In this document: positions 10,700 through 22,540 of the stretch, in pieces
Layout of the letters: the number at the start of each line of letters is the position of its first letter
How positions within the stretch are numbered: the first letter of the stretch is position 1
Assembly (NCBI GenBank): GCA_030998015.1
Contig: JARWMV010000253.1
Location: 186,001-250,000, forward strand
From: Ceratorhiza oryzae-sativae
Taxonomy: Eukaryota > Basidiomycota > Agaricomycetes > Cantharellales > Ceratobasidiaceae
Reading direction: 5' to 3'
DNA length: 64,000 nucleotides
The notes under the pieces: model-generated
What the model was told of the DNA's origin: nothing
The model's input: only the letters and a program-made list of their open reading frames with translations
Databases searched by the model: none
Program-made: the position numbers and the translations under genes

Positions 10700-12554
10700 C
10701 TAGAACCGTGCAAACAATGAGGGTTGCCTTTTAAACCTCGCTGTCGTTCATTCAAATCGGATCAGTCATGCCCGAAAGAATCCCTGAGAGATGGACTCAC
10801 CATACGTCATCACACTGACTGCCACGATCTGAATACCTCCGCTCCACCCAATCGGCGCATGCCAATTTCCGCCTGCAGCAGCAAGTAATGCACCCGAAAT
10901 CGGGGCAGCAGCCAAATTACCAGGTGTCATAAAGAAATTAAATGTCCCAGTCAAACCAGCCAAGTTCTCTGTACCAAAGAGTTGGGCAGCGAGAGGAGTC
11001 ATAAGAGATAGAAAACATCCTCCGGTGGCGCCAAATGTGACCGAGAACACCATAATCGTGACGTAGTTATATGCAAAGTTCCATATCAACAGTTGGCTGA
11101 GTGCGGAAACAAGCACGGCGAGCATGAATGCGTTGGCAGGGCCGATTCTATCAGCCAGGAGGCCAACGAGTGCACGACCCAAGGCGGATGTATAATTCAT
11201 GATTGAAGATGGTAGAACAGTGTATTGTGGGGAAGCAGTTGGAATCCGCGACGCTACATATGTCTATTGACAAACTTTCAGTATACCCAAGCTTTCAAGG
11301 CGATCCTTCACGTACCGGCATAAAGAAATAGGGCGAAAAGAATCCGAATATGCACATTCCGAGCGACAAGGCCGCACTCCAGAACACAGGGTCTCTCATG
11401 AGTTTTGTGTCCACCAGATGGACACGACCACGTGCCGCGCGAGCTGCTGCACCACCTGGTCCCTCCTTGACCAAGGATATCTACGCCAATGTCAGAAATG
11501 GGAGGCACCACCACGGCGGGATTCAACTGACAGCGACCGACATCAAGACAAAGTGTATCCCCGCGTATATAAGTAGAGTGTTTCGAAAGGGAATTTTGGT
11601 CAGCATGGCTCTAAGGATCAGTGTTGCGGTTCCTCCTCCTAGCAGCCTGTCAGCTCGAGTTTTCCTGGCTCATTCTCCCAAACTGGAGCTTACCGAATGA
11701 GCTTCCACCAGCTACAATTCCAATTGCTAGCCCTCTGCGTCTCTTGAACCACTGAGCCGGATATGCCAACACGAATGGGAAACATAACCCAGTGGCAAGA
11801 CCTTGGAGTACGCCTTGAGCGAGAAAGAATTGCCATAATTTAGTGCTAAACGCGGAGCAGATAAGTTGGGCGACAGAGCAGACGAGTGCCAGAACTGTGA
11901 ACCGCTATTTATCCACGAACATTGAGCTATGAGTAACATGGTTTGAGTACAGTAATACCTTGTAGCCGCTTTATTGTAATATGGTTAGTAACAAGGCGTG
12001 AGGATAGATTCCGAACTTACTATCGGTCACCCAGTTTTCCAATAAACAACGAGGATACGGTTCCAACCTACGGTGAAATGTCATTCAACAGTTCCCAGTA
12101 TCAGGAAGAAACATACCGCCCCCTGGGTCGAACCTAGCAAACCAAGTACGGAACTCGGCGTGCCGACGAGGATATGATGCCGGTAGTATTCTTGGAACAC
12201 ACCCCAGCAAAGCCTGTAATTCCGCTTGATCTTGTCTCATTTCATCAGCCAGCATAGCACTAACCCAAAGCCTATATATCCGGGGTGTGAGAAAAATGCG
12301 TTTTGAGATGGGATGAATAGATACTTACCGAGCGTCATGCTTGAACAAGGCGTGCAACATGCTTAGCACCAGGCGTGACCACGAACTATGAGCGGTGCTT
12401 ACGAGGATAGCATGAAGCAACCGAGAACAACCAGCCATCCGCGGAGGTTTTCAGGATATAGCTCATCGCTGGCGTCTTCCTGCGTAGTCGGAAGAGTAGT
12501 CACAGCCGTGACCTCTATCTTTTCCTCGTCGACTTTTTCTGCAGGGAAAGACAT
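10700..12554 (-). CDS. MFS transporter, monocarboxylate-porter (MCT/SLC16) type
   Basis: Plasma-membrane major-facilitator protein of the fungal monocarboxylate-transporter-like group; substrate not readable. ATG 12554-12552 (MSFPAEKVDEEKIEV) opens an acidic cytosolic N-terminus, then LRGWLVVLGCFMLSS, the MCT-type first helix. After spliced short exons come VFQEYYRHHILVGTPSSVLGLLGSTQG, GTVSSLFIGKLGDR (loop 2-3 motif A), VLALVCSVAQLICSAF, FFLAQGVLQGLATGLCFPFVL, WFKRRRGLAIGIVAGGSSFGG and, in the C-half, LGRALVGLLADRIGPANAF (second motif A) and MTPLAAQLFG. Exon 10766-11200 joins through GTGAGT to a final exon (CGAGGTTT...) ending at TAG 10702-10700. Frame is intact through at least nine introns. 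The gene is isolated, with no co-located biosynthetic genes. Confidence 0.85.
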
Positions 12555-13431
12555 GGCGAGATGAAGGCGTGTCCAGAGCCTTTCTCATTTGAAGTAGGAT
12601 CAAACCTAGTTGTACGTATGATTACATATGTGAACCACTCGTGGTGCGGACGATATAAATCACGCGCACTTCCTGTTCGAGGTCGAACACCGGCGGTCGG
12701 CTCGTGTCGGGCCGGAATTAGTCAACTATATCATATTTGCCTCGGGTTTTCATTCCCATGCGAGAACTAGCACGACCGGTACGATAATCTTCAAGGATTG
12801 AACCTTTTTATTGCTAGGCGATCCAGGGGAGCCAATTTATCTGGTTCCGGGCGACGCCTATACGCCAACCCCCGATACGTAACGCGATAGCGAACGACCA
12901 CGGATGTATTCACAAGGAACCTCACGTCAAGCTGAATTTTCTTCAATCCAACGTTAAATTTTAATCTTTCGCCATCTAAAATTTGGAGAATAAGGACAGA
13001 ATAGCGTTGAACCTGGCTGAATGCGGCAAGTAAACATTCAGACCCATCATTGTAAGCACGATATGGAATATAGATACGGTCAAGCCAAGGTATGTGGTCG
13101 CACAAGCGGCTAGAGTAAATGCAGGAGTGTAGCTGCTGTTATGCCTTCTCTTCAAATGATCAGAAAAATATGGGTTTTGAACAATGGGCCGACTCACTTT
13201 GACCTGCCCGACCAGCCAACTTTTTTAACTTGCATATAAGCACCCTTTTCGTGATATGACGAAGGGATGTGGATAGCACTCGCCGTGTTTCTTGCCAATC
13301 CAACTCCCGACGCCTCAATATTATTGTTGACCATCATAGTTGTATTGGGCAGTCATTTCTAGTATATAAAAATGATCTATCAAGGTTGTTGCGCCTCATT
13401 CAGGTAGGCCGGGCCACTTGCATCAAGCCCG
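12555..13431. other. intergenic, no gene recognised
   Basis: Carries the MFS promoter at its left end and is bounded on the right by the poly(A) end of a LINE. Minus-strand frames at 12791-13197 lack motifs. Confidence 0.45.
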
Positions 13432-14410
13432 TTTTTTTTTTTTTTAAATCATGTATATTATAGTCGTTTTGGGCCTAGGCCCTACGGTGCGACTACTTGT
13501 AACAAGCCGGAGAGAGAGAAGAGAGAAGGAAATAAATGGAGGCTCATGCCACGAAACACTAGATCTAAACAGCGTGCTACGAGAGGTCTATGGACGACTA
13601 TGGTACTATGTGGTACTATGCGAGTTAAAGAGAACTATCTAAGGAGATCAGTAAAGCGAGACGAGCGCCGGACAAACTCCAGGAGCGCTGTGAGACCAGA
13701 ACGAGTAGAAAACAGATATGAGAGAGATAGGAAATCTCGCCCCCGCGAGGTCAAGACATGCTGCCTGATGGCAGCGTACTTCGGGCAATGGAGCACGAAG
13801 TGCGTGACCGACTCCTTGGCGTAACCGCAGGCCCTGCATTTGGGCGAATCAACAACGCGTAGGATGTGGAGGTGGTAATTGAGCTGGACGTAGCCCGTTA
13901 TCAGCCTGAATAGCAGTGTGCTCTGCGACCGATTCAGATGCGCAGTGAGACGCAAGAAAATTTCCGGGGCGACTGAGGGTAACCAGTCAAGCAGCTTCGT
14001 CCCTGGTGCGGAACAGCGCCATCCCTGAATGGCGAATTCTCGGTTGGCCTCTTTAGTTAACTCTTTGGCGATTGTCCTCGTCACACGCTGACGGTATGTT
14101 GTAAGCCCGCGCGGGATTAGGTCTAGAGGGTAGAGTTCTCCTTTCGCCGCTGCGCGCGCCTCTTGGTCAGCCAATATGTTTCCTAGAATGCCTTTGTGCG
14201 CCGGACACCATTTGAGACTAAGTCTTACACAGTCTCGCCTTTCCCGAATCTTCCCAAGAAGTGTGCGGATGGGCGCGAGGAGGGATTTCGGAAGCCCGTT
14301 ATTAAACGCCAATGCCACGACTAGTACCATTCGCAACTCTGCTGTTGGCATAGAATGCCATGTCCACATTACTAAGACAAGGCACCAACACCAGGGATCA
14401 TGAAGCATAC
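13432..14410 (-). mobile_element. 5'-truncated non-LTR retrotransposon (LINE) with RNase H and zinc-knuckle end
   Basis: A minus-strand frame at 14408-13635 encodes the C-terminus of a LINE polyprotein: an RNase H segment with LSLKWCPAHKGILGNILADQEARAA (family form W.PxHxGI.GN..AD..A), then a reverse-transcriptase-associated zinc ribbon CRACGYAKESVTHFVLHCPKY. No endonuclease or RT palm remains, so the copy is 5'-truncated. About 190 bp of 3' UTR with a TCTCTCTC tract follows, ending CTATAATATACATGATTTAA plus a 14-T run (A-tail on the element strand) at 13432-13445. A second, shorter tail of the same family lies near 3510-3613. No target-site duplication was found. Presumably inactive. Confidence 0.85.
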
Positions 14411-14738
14411 GAGGGGAGAAATTGAGAGCACACTGGACTGAAGTAACTGTAACTCTGAAAACTCAGGTTTGCCATTGACAAATCAAACATATCCTCTATC
14501 AGAGGAAATGAACGGGTAGATCGATTATACAAATCCTACTATAATAAAAGCATTACACAAAGTCAATCATCACATCATCTTCGATAAGATGTCCGTCATA
14601 TCCGTAAACTTGCTGGATAACCCCCACTCCCTTTTGGAAAATAACCAAAGGGTTAGATGAACTTGCCGAGCCAGTCACCCCAGTAAACCCTAGTCACAGC
14701 CTAAGGTCAGCCACCAGCTATAAAGTTATTTCGGAAAC
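14411..14738. other. intergenic, no gene recognised
   Basis: Short gap between the 5' truncation point of the LINE and the 3' end of the secreted-protein gene. No feature seen. Confidence 0.45.
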
Positions 14739-15567
14739 TTACTTCAACTTTTTCATCTCCTCATCCACGATACGAGCAGTTCCAACCCTCATGCTTTAGC
14801 AAGAAATTCAGATAAAGTCAATAGGAGGAGGCATATAACTTACTGATAGTTATCCCACGAGTTTTGGCCTGTCCACTTGTACTTTACCAGCATTTCCCCA
14901 GTCTCCTCGTCGATGATCTTGATATCAACCCAACCTTTCGGACCCGACTTGAGCGTCCATGTCTGATACGTACGTCTGCCGACGAACTCTTCAAGAGGAA
15001 CCGATTTGCCGACAGGCAACCAAGAGTCGTCGAAACGGTAGATCGCGGCCATATTATCTCGGACGTCAAGATAGACGGACAACGAGGGTCTCCCACGGAT
15101 GTCGATGTGTGAGGTCTCAATCCCAACGAGCGGGCTTGAGTCAAGAGTGGTAGAGGTAAGTGCTGGGTCGACCATCATCCTAAACGTGTACTGCCTTATC
15201 CTGCCGTCGGCAGGATGCGACGGGCCAAAAAATGTTACGTTTTGAACAGTGTTGTTGTCCACGTCCGTTTGGATGTTCTTGGTAGGATCCGCTGAAAGGC
15301 TGTAGGTGTAGCACGTGGATATCTTGGTGCCAGGAGGGCAACCTTTAGCGACATATCTAGCAAAAAGTCAGCATCATGTTGAAAGTAAGCGTGTATATAT
15401 GCGCACCCTGATGCATGGTACTGGAATTTCCAGTCAGGAAGTGTTCCTTCTCGAACACGTTTCCCATCGGCGATCACGGTATCCGCTTTGTTGACAGCAG
15501 TTGCGTTAGTCGGAGCAGCGGACGCTGCAGACAGTACCGCACAAAGTATGGTAATAAATTTAAACAT
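14739..15567 (-). CDS. secreted protein of unknown function
   Basis: Not recognised as a named family. ATG 15567 (MFKFITILCAVLSAASA) gives a clear signal peptide with cleavage before APTNATAV; an in-frame ATG nine bases upstream (15576) is the alternative. Exon 1 ends at the Gly-Cys after DWKFQYHAS; an intron of about 50 nt restores frame into YVAKGCPPGTKISTCYTYSLS. The main exon is rich in alternating hydrophobic residues (RQYTFRMMVDPAL, SLSVYLDVRDNMAAIYRF, GWVDIKIIDEETGEMLVKYKW), suggesting a beta-sandwich. A second intron (donor GTAAGT, acceptor CTAAAG) leads to a short last exon, MRVGTARIVDEEMKKLK, stop 14741-14739. The overall look is a concanavalin-like jelly roll such as some polysaccharide lyases, but no catalytic motif supports that. 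Confidence 0.7.
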
Positions 15568-17099
15568 GTAGAGCACGAGTTAACTGTTGATGTAGGTGAT
15601 TCTAGGAATGAGTCGCTTTGTAGGTGTGGAAGTGAGGAGTTCGACAGACGTGCGAGGTGTTATATAGTCTGTTGGGCTGTCGGAACGCAACGCGAGTAAC
15701 CGAAGAGCACCAGAGTTTTCAGTGCTTCTGATACTGGCTGTGTTGTTAAAATTGAGCGTTAAAGCCACAATAGATGGGCCGGAGTGGAGTCAAGGCTCAA
15801 AGTGGTGCGTTCATCTAGCAGTGCTGGCCAACGGAGCATGAAGGCTGGGTGTGCAAACGTAGATCAAAATCAATACTTGCTTCATACGGTAAGAGTAAGG
15901 ACGGCCACGGTGGGTAGTGCCGCGAGTCCACACTCTGATCGCGAACGAAGGCGGTGGTTGGCTGGTTGTGGTTGGCTGGTTGTGGAAGCAGGACAGTTAA
16001 TACAGCAGTTTGACTCGTTTCCCGCCGTTTGGACATTGTTCACGTAGATGCAACAGAATCGAATTTGGCTCGGGGGATTTCCGACTAGATGACGTTTACA
16101 CAACCATTGATGAAATGTATCTAGGCTATGTGTCACGTAGCTCGCACCTATCAACGAGTTGTCTGTGGTCCCCCGCCGCGATCGGCCGGCATCCGAAGTG
16201 TTAGGCTGGGCGATAACTGCACAGGGCCTCCTGCAAATGGATGATCGCAGAGCCGCGTTGAGTCCATCCCCGTGACCGTTCGGCGACCTTGCTGACGGGT
16301 TCGCCGAGGGTTGGTCAAATTCTTATCCTGCCCCCTGTTCGTTGAGTAGGGTGTAATCATCAGCGTACGTAGGTATGGAAGTATAGAGTAGTGATTTTTT
16401 ATCTTCTTATTGGCCATGAGTACCTAGGTTCTTCCCAATATCCAACCAAGCGATCCCGAATGTATGCGCCGATCGCGATGCTCGTTCAGTCAAACTGAAG
16501 GGAGAAGCTTTGCTCAGCATGCCAGAAAGCCACTTTTACAGTATTTGCACAACATTCGCCCACAATTTTGGTTGAAAACATGATGGATCGACGGGGAATA
16601 GGTAAGATTCAGGGTTAGCCACGACATCGTATGATCCAAGGACTTGCCGTTGGATCAGAAAATTATAGACGAAAGTAGACATATGCCTTGACGGTCATGC
16701 ATTGACCCGTCTAACCGTCGTGTCTCCTATGATTTTTGAAGATTCCTGATTGCAGCGCTGGGTTGGCCAGATCCATCATTGCTGGTCAGTTCGACAATAA
16801 GCAACGTAACTAATTGGATTACGAAGATATACTGTGCTCCAAAGAAGCGAGAAAGAAACTATCTTCAGCGGCGTGGTGGGTTATGGGGAATTGTCGAATG
16901 CCAGGGTGCAAGTAGGATGACGAGTTGGTTCCAACAGGGAAAGTTTGATCAAGGAGCGCATGACGAATGAGACTCCCCTTCAATCACGCAAACGAGAACC
17001 AGTCCTGAACTTTTCGTATCATCCACAAAGGCAGAAAATTAATAGTATATTGACATGTATGGTGCAGATATGCACATAGCCTCTATCTGAAGTGCGCAC
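15568..17099. other. 1.5-kb intergenic region, nothing recognised
   Basis: Between two minus-strand genes. Frames on both strands are short and motif-free. A GGTTGGCTGGTTGTGGTTGGCTGGTTGTGG near-direct repeat lies at about 15955-15983. Otherwise no structure was seen. Confidence 0.45.
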
Positions 17100-18683
17100 T
17101 CAAAGCATGAACCAAGCTCCAACAACGCCAAACACGATCGATATGATCGGCGTCAAGAAGAGCTCGAAGGGCTTCCCAGCAGCGTTCGTTGACGAGCCGG
17201 AAGTAGTTGATGCAATCAAACCAGAGCCAGTATGGGAAGGCTTGGCCGTGCCAGAGCCAGAAGCCGAGGGCGAGGTGGAGGAGCCTCCAGCAGACCCACT
17301 AATGAATGATTGGGTTCAGTGGAATGCCGATCAGAGTAGAAATGATGTACATACTCGGAGTAGATGCGAACATAGGCAACCTCAAAGTACGCGGTATCAT
17401 AGTTCCTCGGGTTGCGGACAAGGTCAAGGCAAGAGCCCTGGTTGGGACAAGTCGATTGGAACACGCTCGCATCGCCAGCCCAAGATCCGCAAATCGAGAT
17501 ATCCTGGCCAAAACTTGGTCAGTAATGGATTAAAGGGGGCTGCATGCGACATACGAAGATGAGGGTCTGGGGGCCAAAGTACTTGCTCGAATCGCATCCG
17601 CTCTCGGGCCAAGCTGCAGTTGGTGTGCCCCAGGTTGAAGGGTCAGGGTGCGCGCTCGTCATATCAGCCGGAATGGCACTACGAGGGAAGAACCACGCTC
17701 GGAAGCCCTTGCCGGTCGAGGACCATTCGAGAGCATAGACGCCTCCACCATTCCTTAACATTCTGCGTCAACACAGGTGAAACCTGAAATGGAAGGGACA
17801 AGGCGTACTGTGCAAACGATTGACCATACGAGTTCTCCGGCATCTGGACGATGCACCCCTGGTTCCCGTTGGTGCCGTTGTAACAATCGTTCGAGACAAT
17901 TTTACCGGTCAGTTGAGTGTCAGGGGCAAGCGTGCATCCTTGAGAAGTATGCAGGGCCATTTGGTTGATCGGCGCTAAATTAACATTCTCGATAATGTCG
18001 ATCTCGCCTAAATAGGCTTATAGTTACCCATAGTATGAGCTATATTTGGTGTGCTCACCGTATGCAGGCCAGGCGTCCTCTGGACTACCTTGACTCCAGT
18101 ATCCAGGCCAGACTGAACACTAGGAATCCTGTGAGCACGATCTGACTAGAAAAGTTGAGCAGAACTTACGCCATAGGGCAAGTGAATCGCATCCATCACA
18201 ACAAGCGAGCCCTTGGTAAAAGGTTGGGTTGTGTTCATCTTGACAGAAGCACGCCCATACGCCATGTCATCTGGGTTTCCAACTGTCGTATTGTCCACCT
18301 GGAATCCTTGTTAGCCTTGGAGCTCCCAAATTCGTAAAATCTATACGTGCCTTGATAATTGCGTTTCCGGCGGGGTTTACATACGCCAAGCCCTGAGAGG
18401 TCGCAACGTCTTTGGGAAGATAACTATATCCAGGATATTAAGCGTTTTTTCTTTGCTCCGAGGAAGCCGAGACTCACGCGACATTACCCCAATTCTTGGC
18501 GTCGTTCCCGTTGGTAAAGGTCCACCCGTCAAAGCTGATGTTACTGGTTAGTTATTGATGCATAGCAGACATGAAAAAATGTACCCACAAGGTCGCACCC
18601 TTGAACTCTTGTGCAACGCTGTACGTTTGTGCAGTCGCCAATTTGGCCAGCGCCGCGGTCACAAATATCGCACTCGAGAGCAT
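17100..18683 (-). CDS. GH16 endo-beta-1,3(4)-glucanase, predicted GPI-anchored
   Basis: Secreted or wall-bound glycoside hydrolase acting on beta-1,3 or mixed-linkage glucans. ATG 18683 (MLSSAIFVTAALAKLATA) is a signal peptide. Spliced order: YSVAQEFKGA, FFDGWTFTNGND, NWGNVAYLPKDVA, MAYGRASVKMN, GSLVVMDAIHLPYG, CSVWPGYWSQGS, then the GH16 catalytic motif GEIDIIENVN (E nucleophile, D, acid/base E in ExDxxE). Later come MALHTSQGCTL, NGGGVYALEWSSTGKGFRAWFFPR and DISICGSWAGDASVF. The tail is Ser/Thr/Gly-rich (SAGGSSTSPSASGSGT) and ends in a hydrophobic stretch (FLTPIISIVFGVVGAWFML, stop 17102-17100), a GPI-anchor signal layout. At least eight short introns, all GT-AG. The frame is intact. Confidence 0.9.
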
Positions 18684-19005
18684 AGTGAAAAGTTTAATAT
18701 AAAAAGTTTCAAAATAGGTATTGGATCAGGAGCCTAGGATTAATGAGTGCACAACGAGCCGAAAAAAGAGTGTGAGTGAGGTCGAACAGACTAGTCTCGG
18801 CCCGCCCTGGATTTTAAACAGTTGATTTCTCGGTCATGTGATTTCCAGGCACGACAATGTCGAACCCTTCTTGGCGGCCAGAATCGCCGTCGGTCGGTAA
18901 GAACACAGCTTTTATTCGCTAAATAAGTACATTATAATACGCTTGGTAAGGCTCTTTGTGGGATATTGCTCACTAAGCCTAGTGGCCGATCTCGCCGAGC
19001 AGCGA
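18684..19005. other. intergenic
   Basis: Promoter side of the GH16 gene and 3' side of the cyclophilin gene, both minus strand. An AATATAAAAAG element near 18696-18706 on the plus strand is A/T-rich, but no clear minus-strand core promoter was identified. Confidence 0.4.
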
Positions 19006-20040
19006 CTACATCTCCCCGCATTCTACTTGCACTCAGTCTTTTTGTAGGTGATCAAGGTTGCAGAGACTTGCCTGTGATCTTGACCGTCAGCTTCGGTCGG
19101 TTGTTGGGACCAGTCGCTACGTTTTCAATTTTCCGAAGCGTGAGGATACCATCGATGACTTTTCCAAAGACAACCTAAGCGAGTATCGTAAGAGGGCTGA
19201 ATTACTCATGTTGCAATCGACAAACGCACATGTTTTCCGTCTAGGAATTCACACGGAGCAGCCGTGATGAAAAACTGCCGCACACATTAGCTCGGCACGC
19301 CTAGCAGGAATAAATGACCCTTACTTGGCACCCGTTTGTGTTTGGGCCTGAGTTCGCCTTGCCCACGATGTACTTTAATCCTGGACACGCCCCTCGGGAA
19401 AATCTGGACATACCATCGACAAGAGCCCGGGGCCCGTATGTTTCATTTGAAAATTCTCGTCCTAATCGCGGCATGAGTTAATATAACGACGCACGGCAAA
19501 CTGGCCCACGCACAGGGAACTTGTCGCCGTATATCGAGAATGATCCGGTTCCGTCGCCGTTTAAAAAGTCTCCGCCTGTGCCACACGATAGCTTGTTGAG
19601 GAACATCGCGACTGATTGTTACTCGCTCACCTTGAACCATAAAGTCTCGGACTCTAATTTCAAAATGAGTAACAAAACGATTGCGGGCGTGGGCACCTAC
19701 ACACTAGATTCCTGGTTAGTCAATTTAGTGCAACTGATGGTCATGAGTTTCTTACCGATGAAAAGTCGCGCCTTTGTAGCCTTGAGGTCGAGAGTTTACT
19801 CTATGGAACGTTAATTCAAGCATAGTGATATATAACACAATTCAACTACCGATGCTCGCCGGTGCACAGCTGCCGAAAGTTCTCCGCCGTCCTTTGCCGT
19901 CGTGTCAGTAAAGATTTCAACTGGCGCTCGCAAACTCACTTGGGCACAATGTCACTAAACAGCTCCATCTTTAGCCTCCCAGCAGGCGTTTCTCCGATGT
20001 TAATGTCCATAAACACAATTGGGCGAGGTGGATTCGACAT
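19006..20040 (-). CDS. cyclophilin H-type peptidyl-prolyl isomerase
   Basis: Peptidyl-prolyl cis-trans isomerase of the spliceosome-associated (U4/U6-60K-binding) cyclophilin H group. ATG 20040 ([24 protein letters not shown]), stop TAG 19008-19006. Eight or so short exons splice to about 177 residues: [43 protein letters not shown] (catalytic Arg, Phe, Gln), [48 protein letters not shown] and a C-terminus KLTVKITECGEM typical of PPIH. The last intron uses a GC donor (AG|GCAAGT, 19071-19066). The position equivalent to the cyclosporin-contacting Trp121 of cyclophilin A is Phe (CEFLDGK). It shares a short divergent promoter with APS kinase. Confidence 0.9.
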
Positions 20041-20192
20041 GGTTAATGATAGAGGTTAAGGTCGGGTTGGCAATTCCGACAGTCACGTGACCGGAGGGCC
20101 TGATGTCTTGTCGGATGGCGTGACCATCACGACGGGCGAAACATATAAAAGCTACTGATCTGTATCATGCGTACGTTTCACCCCATATCACA
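20041..20192. promoter_or_regulatory. divergent cyclophilin/APS-kinase promoter with TCACGTGA site
   Basis: 152 bp between two start codons. It contains TCACGTGA at 20083-20090, the palindromic core bound in yeast by Cbf1 at sulfur-assimilation genes such as MET14 and MET16, and GCAAT at 20070-20074, which fits the RYAAT accessory motif although the spacing differs from the yeast composite site. An ACATATAAAAG TATA-like element lies at about 20141-20151, about 45 bp before the APS-kinase ATG. Binding by a fungal Cbf1/Met4 homologue is inference. Confidence 0.55.
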
Positions 20193-21056
<864 letters not shown>

Positions 21057-21874
21057 AGAGTTTGCATCGTTTAGAATATTCAATATACAAATGAGTATTA
21101 ATCCATGAGACTAGGGCTTCTGCTCTTGTGTGTATGCGGCTCGAGGACGTTGCGGATGTGAGCATGACGTTGAAGACGAGTGCGTCTAGTATGGCGGGCT
21201 AGGTCAAGGACAGAATCGACGCAGCAGCCGAGTCACTAGCGAGGACTGCACGGAGGGAAACAAATATCTTTGAGAAGGAGAAGGTGCATAATATAGATTC
21301 GCACACCAGAGCACAATCGACAAACGTCGAACAGCGACCGCTTAAAAGGCTGTGAGCCAGCGGTTGATTTGTTTTTGTAACCACTCTTGTTGAGTTCTGG
21401 GCCTTTGTTGATTGGCTTGTTTGAGTTCTCAATGGTTTTGGCCTCTTTCCTCTCATTCGTGGCTCTTGCATTATGTCGTAGTGTGTCGTTTAGTTGCTCA
21501 TCCAAATACTATGAATGTTGGCTTGTCGAACGAGATAGCGGCGACGCGGTTGTATTATGGGCCTCGTGCGCCTCGTTTGCTGTTAAAAAGCGGCCTGCCA
21601 GAGCAGACCCATAGGACCGCGCGAGGTCCAGCGCATTGCATTTGTGCCAATGCTTCTGATGACAAAGCATGACTGTTCACCTCCACACGTGACCTCCCCA
21701 CAGACATAGTGAATGCGCTGGCCTTTGCCGCTCACTCTATCCACTCGCCTGGTTTAGCGTCCATGGTATAACAAGCCGTATGATGCTGATTTTCACCCTT
21801 TTCCAACGTCTGCCCTCCCAGAGCCCAGCCGTTTCTTCGATTGTCCCACGACTTCAGACCATTCTACCATCATC
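21057..21874. other. intergenic, no gene recognised
   Basis: Contains overlapping frames on both strands (21199-21672), none with motifs or splice continuity. It holds the 3' region of APS kinase and the promoter of the next gene. Confidence 0.45.
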
Positions 21875-22540
21875 ATGCACGCCTTTGATCTCCTCATCAA
21901 GCTCAGTGCTCCCTTCAGTGGCGTCGAGTTCGACCAGCGCCCTGTAGTATGGCGTCTTTTTGCCATGGTCATCGAGCAGGTCGGTCTGCATTTGTGTCCA
22001 GAGTTTGAACTCATTTCTGACTTGTCGCCACCCCCGCCACCCCTAGGCCAACGACCAAGACGGGTCTCGCTCTGTCGCCAGAGGGTGCGCCGACTGGGCC
22101 CATGAGAATTTTGATGCACTATCCATTGTAGTGGAACATTATGGTGTCCGTTACGATGATTTATCCTTGCTCCATCTCATGGTAAATGTCGCCACCTCCT
22201 GTTCTGCCAGCCGCCCATTGACAGCGTATGATCTTAGCCTGTATGGGAGAAAGCAGAGCTTCTGCAATATGTGGTCGACTATTTTGTCGATTCTATGACT
22301 GCAGGAGACCGCGCCGAGCTAAGTAGCACGGGGAAGACCGTGCAAACATTGGTGCCGCTGAGTTTGTTGCAGATCGAACGAGAGGCTGAGCGATATATGC
22401 AAGCCAAAAAAACAGGAGTCGAGTGGAAGTTGACCTCAGCGACTATGGCGGCGGTCGACAAGGCGAGGTGGAAGGCGAAGACCGTCAAGTGGGGAGTGGT
22501 TGGTAAGTTCGTGATGAAGGTGGTGACCGCCGGGGCGTAA
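21875..22540 (+). CDS. conserved-looking small protein, function unknown
   Basis: Three exons with clean GT-AG introns and continuous phase. Exon 1 is MHAFDLLIKLSAPFSGVEFD to VIEQ, then an intron from 21979 (GTCGGT...CCTAG). Exon 2 runs from ANDQDGSRSVARGCADWAHE to LLHLM, then an intron from 22182 (GTAAAT...CTTAG). Exon 3 starts PVWEKAELLQYVVDYFVDSM and ends GVVGKFVMKVVTAGA, stop 22538-22540. The predicted product is about 182 residues, mostly helical, with a basic C-terminus (DKARWKAKTVKWGVVGK). No signal peptide, membrane segment or known domain was recognised. The intact splice structure is the main reason to call it a gene. Confidence 0.6.
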
